64,000 nt of DNA, taken from contig NZ_BMMP01000027.1 of NCBI RefSeq assembly GCF_014645895.1, forward strand, positions 1-64,000, in the 5' to 3' direction. Numbering within the stretch: position 1 is the first letter of the stretch; each line of letters opens with the position of its first letter. This document shows positions 61,303 to 64,000 of this stretch, piece after piece. The translations under genes and the position numbers were made by a program. The notes under the pieces are model-generated. The model had not been told where the DNA came from. It did not search any database and was given only the letters and a program-made list of their open reading frames with translations. The DNA is from Streptomyces daqingensis. GTDB lineage: Bacteria; Actinomycetota; Actinomycetes; Streptomycetales; Streptomycetaceae.

Positions 61303-61700
61303 GAACGGGGGCGCCGGGCCCCGGGCGCCGTACTGCGGGCCATGTGCGCGCGGGCGAGCGCCGAGTTCGAGGGGGTGCCAGGGGTGCGGTGCCGGGGCGC
61401 GCCGGGCCGTACGGGCGCCCCGCGCTCGATGAGGCGCGAGCACTGGCAGGGCGCCGGGGAGGGGGTCCGGGCGCTCGTCAGGAAACTGCCGGGCGAATCC
61501 CCTAGCCTGGCCGGAAGGCGGCCTCATCAGGCCTTTCGCGGACAGGCTTCTCATGCACAGGTCTGTCGTGGACAGGGCTCTCGTGGACAGGGCTCTCGTG
61601 CTCAGGGTCGCGGGCCCGGGCACGCCGGCCCCCGCCTTCTTCCCGTCCCGTCGCAGCCTTCGGGCCGTACGGGAGCAGACCCTCCACGGGAGGTGGAGAC
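61303..61700. other. 398-bp intergenic region with 15-bp tandem repeats
   Basis: No gene is supported. It contains five 15-bp units at 61533-61607. A GGGAGGTGGAG ribosome site for the following gene is at its end. Confidence 0.5.
61533..61607. repeat. Five tandem 15-bp units
   Basis: Units follow the consensus CTCTCGTGGACAGGG, starting at 61533, 61548, 61563, 61578 and 61593. The third and fourth copies are nearly identical and the outer ones degenerate. They lie upstream of the acetoacetate decarboxylase-family gene. Confidence 0.85.
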
Positions 61701-62489
61701 ATGCTGCAGGGCTACACCGTGCCGCTCTCCCCGCGAGGGGAGGCGAACATCGCCTCCGCACCCCCCTGGCACTACGCCGGGGACGTGATCGGCGTCGAGT
61801 TCTGGACCGAGCCGGAAGCGGCCGAGGCGACGCTCCCCGAGGGCCTCACCCCGGACCCGGACACATCGGGGCGGGTCGTCGCGCTCTACTTCGACTGGCA
61901 GTTCTCGGGCGACCACGACGAGTACCTCGACCCCGTCCGCAGCCAGTACCACGAGTTCTTCGTCCTGGTGGACGCTCACCTGAAGGGCGAGCCGGTGTCG
62001 TGGTGCCCGTACATCTACGTCGACAACGACCACGCTCTGGCACGCGGCTGGGTCCAGGGCTTCCCGAAGAAGATGGGGGCGGTGCACCAGACGCGCGTCT
62101 TCGCCTCTCCCGGGAAGGCCGCACCGACTCTCTCCCAGGGCGCACGCTTCGGGGCCAGCATGTCCTCGGGGGAACGCACGCTCGCCGAGGCCAGGGTGAC
62201 GCTCGAGCAGCCGATGAGCGACCCGTCGCCGCTGCTCAGCCGCGACACGATCAATCTGCGCTACTTCCCGCGCCTGAGCGTCGGCCAGTACGACAGGCCG
62301 GTCGTCCACGAACTGGTGCGGATGATCGCCGAGGACCAGCAGGTCGCCGACGTGTGGTCAGGCGCGGGAGAGATCACGTTCTTCCCGGCGGTGGGCGAGG
62401 AGCTCGCCGACCTGGCTCCGGTCCGCATGGGCATGGGCTTCCGCATGTCGATGTCCTACACCGTCACCGAGGTGCGCGAGGCCCGGTGA
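61701..62489 (+). CDS. Acetoacetate decarboxylase-family protein
   Basis: The 262-aa product has the ADC fold signature, including WCPYIYVDNDHALARGWVQGFPKKMGAV, where the Lys pair of GFPKKMG gives the Schiff-base lysine. GDVIGVEFWTEPEAAEATLPEGL and QVADVWSGAGEITF are typical of the wider family, which also includes aldolase/dehydratase-like enzymes acting on beta-keto acids. It starts at ATG 61701 with GGGAGGTGG upstream. It is alone between two repeat tracts; the divergent LysR/MFS pair is beyond. Confidence 0.88.
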   Translation: MLQGYTVPLSPRGEANIASAPPWHYAGDVIGVEFWTEPEAAEATLPEGLTPDPDTSGRVVALYFDWQFSGDHDEYLDPVRSQYHEFFVLVDAHLKGEPVSWCPYIYVDNDHALARGWVQGFPKKMGAVHQTRVFASPGKAAPTLSQGARFGASMSSGERTLAEARVTLEQPMSDPSPLLSRDTINLRYFPRLSVGQYDRPVVHELVRMIAEDQQVADVWSGAGEITFFPAVGEELADLAPVRMGMGFRMSMSYTVTEVREAR

Positions 62490-62655
62490 CGGATGGCGGG
62501 TGACGGATGACAGGTGACGACCGACGGCTGACAACTGACAGATAACGGCTGACAGCCGGCAACCAACAGCCGACGACCGACGGCTGACAGATAACAGATA
62601 ACAGCCGACAACTAACAGATGACGACTAACAGCCGACCGATGGCGGACGACCGAC
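62488..62655. repeat. 24 tandem heptanucleotide units
   Basis: The 168-bp tract reads as 24 successive 7-mers of pattern (G/A)AC(A/G)(G/A)(C/A)(T/C), such as GACGGCT, GACAGAT and AACAGCC, starting in the stop codon of the acetoacetate decarboxylase-family gene. Period is maintained throughout despite variation. Confidence 0.9.
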
Positions 62656-62668
62656 GATGACGTCAGCC

Positions 62669-62696
62669 GGCCGACGGCCGACGGCCGACGGCCGAC
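62669..62696. repeat. Four perfect GGCCGAC heptamers
   Basis: A pure 4 x 7-bp array follows the degenerate tract after 13 bp and stops 1 bp before the stop codon of the LysR gene. It shares period and the CGAC core with the longer tract. Confidence 0.95.
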
Positions 62697-62697
62697 G

Positions 62698-63546
62698 TCA
62701 GACCATGCGCCGCAGGGCGGTCTCCACGGCGTCGACCAGCAGATCGCCTTCCGTCCGCGGATGCCGTGCCAGAGCGAGCTCGACGTCCGGCAGGGCGGGC
62801 AGGGACCCGGCGTCATGGCAGGCCATGGCCGGTTCGACGTTCGCGGGCATGAGCGCCGCCACGCCGAGCCCCGCCCGTACCGCCGCGAGCACCCCGGCGA
62901 GGCTGTTGCTCTCGAACGCCACCCGCCAGCGCAGCCCGGCACGTTCGAGTGCCTCCAGCACGGAGGTGCGCCAGAAGCAGGGGCTGGAGAACAGCACCAC
63001 CGGCAGCGGATCGGCCGCCGCCTCAACTCCCGGGCCCATGGCCCAGGTCAGCGGGCGGCGGACAGTCCAGCGCGGCGGCCCCGGTACGTCCAGCACGTGA
63101 TCGAGGACGAGCTGGACGCGGCCCGCGTCGTAGGCCTTCCGCATCTCGGCGCTGGACAGGCTCAGTACCTCCAGCGTCGCGTCGGGGTGCAGCCGGGCGA
63201 GGTCGGCGAGGGCCTGCGAGAGCCGGGACGCGGCGAGGTCTTCGAGCAGCCCCACCCGGCAGTGCCCGGTCAGCGCGCGGCCGGTCTCGGTGAGCGCCTG
63301 CGCGCAGAGGGAGAGGATGCGCTCGGCGTACGGCAGGAGCTCCTCACCCGCCCGGGTGGGCGAGACGCCGGACGGCGAGCGGTGCAGCAGCGGACGGCCG
63401 ACGGCGCTCTCCAGCCTCCTCAGCTGCTGGCTGAGCGCGGGCTGGGTCTGTCCGAGCGCGGTCGCGCCGCGGCTGATGCTGCCGGCGCGCACGGCGGTGA
63501 CGAACGACCGCAGCAGCGCCGTCTCGAGATCCCGGACCATTGCCAT
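62698..63546 (-). CDS. LysR-family transcriptional regulator
   Basis: The 282-aa product has the LysR HTH (LETALLRSFVTAVRAGSISRGATALGQTQPALSQQLRRLESAVGRPLLHR, residues 7-56) and an effector domain ending with ALMPANVEPAM and DVELALARHPRTEGDLLVDAVE. It is divergent from an MFS transporter gene, the usual target relationship. An inverted repeat with T-N11-A spacing overlaps its start codon. Confidence 0.93.
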   Translation of the reverse strand: MAMVRDLETALLRSFVTAVRAGSISRGATALGQTQPALSQQLRRLESAVGRPLLHRSPSGVSPTRAGEELLPYAERILSLCAQALTETGRALTGHCRVGLLEDLAASRLSQALADLARLHPDATLEVLSLSSAEMRKAYDAGRVQLVLDHVLDVPGPPRWTVRRPLTWAMGPGVEAAADPLPVVLFSSPCFWRTSVLEALERAGLRWRVAFESNSLAGVLAAVRAGLGVAALMPANVEPAMACHDAGSLPALPDVELALARHPRTEGDLLVDAVETALRRMV

Positions 63547-63560
63547 AAGAATCGATTATG
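63544..63560. promoter_or_regulatory. LysR box overlapping the lysR start
   Basis: CATAA-N7-TTATG is an AT-rich dyad containing the T-N11-A pattern (T at 63546, A at 63558). It lies in the short divergent gap and covers the start codon of the lysR gene. Confidence 0.5.
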
Positions 63561-63612
63561 CAGCCTCCAATTAATTAACCGCTACCTATGGGAGACCGGT
63601 TGACCTAGCGTC

Positions 63613-64000
63613 ATGCGGGTGACCGGATACCGACAGGTTCTCGCCGTACCGGGAATGGCGTCCCTGCTGGGCGTCTCGCTGCTCGCGCGCCTCGCGATCA
63701 CGGCCGACGTGATGGCGCTGACCATGTACGTCGTGCTCGACCTGGACATGAGCTACGTCGCGGCGGGCGGCGTCGCCGCGGCTCTCACCGCCGGGGTGGC
63801 TCTGGGCGGGCCGCTGCTCGGACGCGTGATCGACCGGCGGGGACCTCGCACGGTGCTGTTCGCGACGTGCGCGGCGCAAGCCGTGTTCTGGCTGAGCGTG
63901 CCGATGATCCCGTACGGGGTACTGCTGGGCGCCGCCTTCGCGGCCGGACTGCTGATGGTCCCGGCGCAGGCGGTGACGCGGCAGGCGATCGCCGCGATGA
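63613..64000 (+). CDS. MFS transporter, N-terminal part (runs off the window)
   Basis: The 129 codons visible encode four to five hydrophobic helices and the MFS loop motif GGPLLGRVIDRRGPRTVLFATC between helices 2 and 3. The frame continues past the window edge. The start ATG 63613 follows a TAGCGT sequence very closely, so a GTG at 63619 with a leaderless transcript is also possible. It is divergent from the LysR regulator, which probably controls it. Confidence 0.88.
   Translation, partial: MRVTGYRQVLAVPGMASLLGVSLLARLAITADVMALTMYVVLDLDMSYVAAGGVAAALTAGVALGGPLLGRVIDRRGPRTVLFATCAAQAVFWLSVPMIPYGVLLGAAFAAGLLMVPAQAVTRQAIAAM

Noticed and set aside
61502..61702. Minus-strand frame with VHESP/VHDRP pentapeptide repeats
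   Set aside because: The pentapeptide is the automatic translation of the 15-bp DNA repeat; no ribosome site or coding bias supports translation.

Overview
The window is high-GC actinobacterial DNA and looks like Streptomyces. The signs are strong third-position GC codon bias, several SigB-type stress sigma factors close together, sugar ABC importers without their own ATPase, a class E sortase-type surface protein, an ANTAR protein, rare in-frame TTA codons in two regulators, and many perfect GC-rich terminators. About 59 protein genes and two tRNAs are supported; no rRNA, insertion sequence, prophage or CRISPR array is seen.

Layout. 0.1-5 kb: flavin amine oxidase, a large LAxTG surface protein and an unrecognised protein. 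5-8 kb: membrane pair (CtaG-like plus DUF2243), a dienelactone hydrolase-type enzyme and a small membrane protein. 8.6-12.2 kb: Imm5-like protein, winged-helix regulator, ANTAR protein with a repeat, DUF4142 protein and small exported proteins. 12.6-14 kb: metallo-beta-lactamase/rhodanese fusion (sulfur metabolism). 14-22 kb: a carbohydrate locus with three Gfo/Idh/MocA dehydrogenases, a ROK regulator and a binding protein plus two permeases. 22-24 kb: TmrB-like kinase, PadR regulator and cupin. 24-31 kb: an alpha-glucoside locus (GH13 alpha-glucosidase, LacI regulator, binding protein and two permeases) ended by a strong terminator. 31-36.7 kb: secreted proteins, a membrane-anchored HTH protein, a Rv2525c-like secreted protein, a SigE-family sigma factor and an acyl-CoA ligase. 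36.9-40.8 kb: a giant PAS/histidine-kinase-like/receiver protein that appears catalytically degenerate. 41.6-42 kb: tRNA-Ser(GCU) and tRNA-Arg(ACG).

42.7-45.8 kb is the most unusual part. A minus-strand cassette encodes a WXG100/ESX-like helical protein, a 529-residue protein whose C-terminus carries a papain/calpain-like Cys-His-Asn(NPWG) arrangement with the only cysteine of the protein, a lipoprotein whose layout resembles chagasin-type (I42) cysteine-protease inhibitors, and a small unrecognised protein. I read it as a candidate type VII secretion-linked protease effector with a possible inhibitor/immunity lipoprotein.

46.3-48.2 kb holds two secreted peptidoglycan hydrolases. 48.4-52.5 kb is a marR - MFS - yceI operon in which both the exporter and the YceI protein carry carboxypeptidase-regulatory-like domains, preceded by two TTGC-N5-GCAA operators. 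53.2-58.9 kb is a stress-signalling cluster: three SigB/F-type sigma factors, a tiny conserved exported protein and a PAS-GAF-PP2C phosphatase preceded by a SigB-type promoter. 59.3-64 kb: PLD-like protein, alpha/beta hydrolase, acetoacetate decarboxylase-family protein flanked by two different tandem repeats, a LysR regulator and the start of a divergent MFS transporter that runs off the window.
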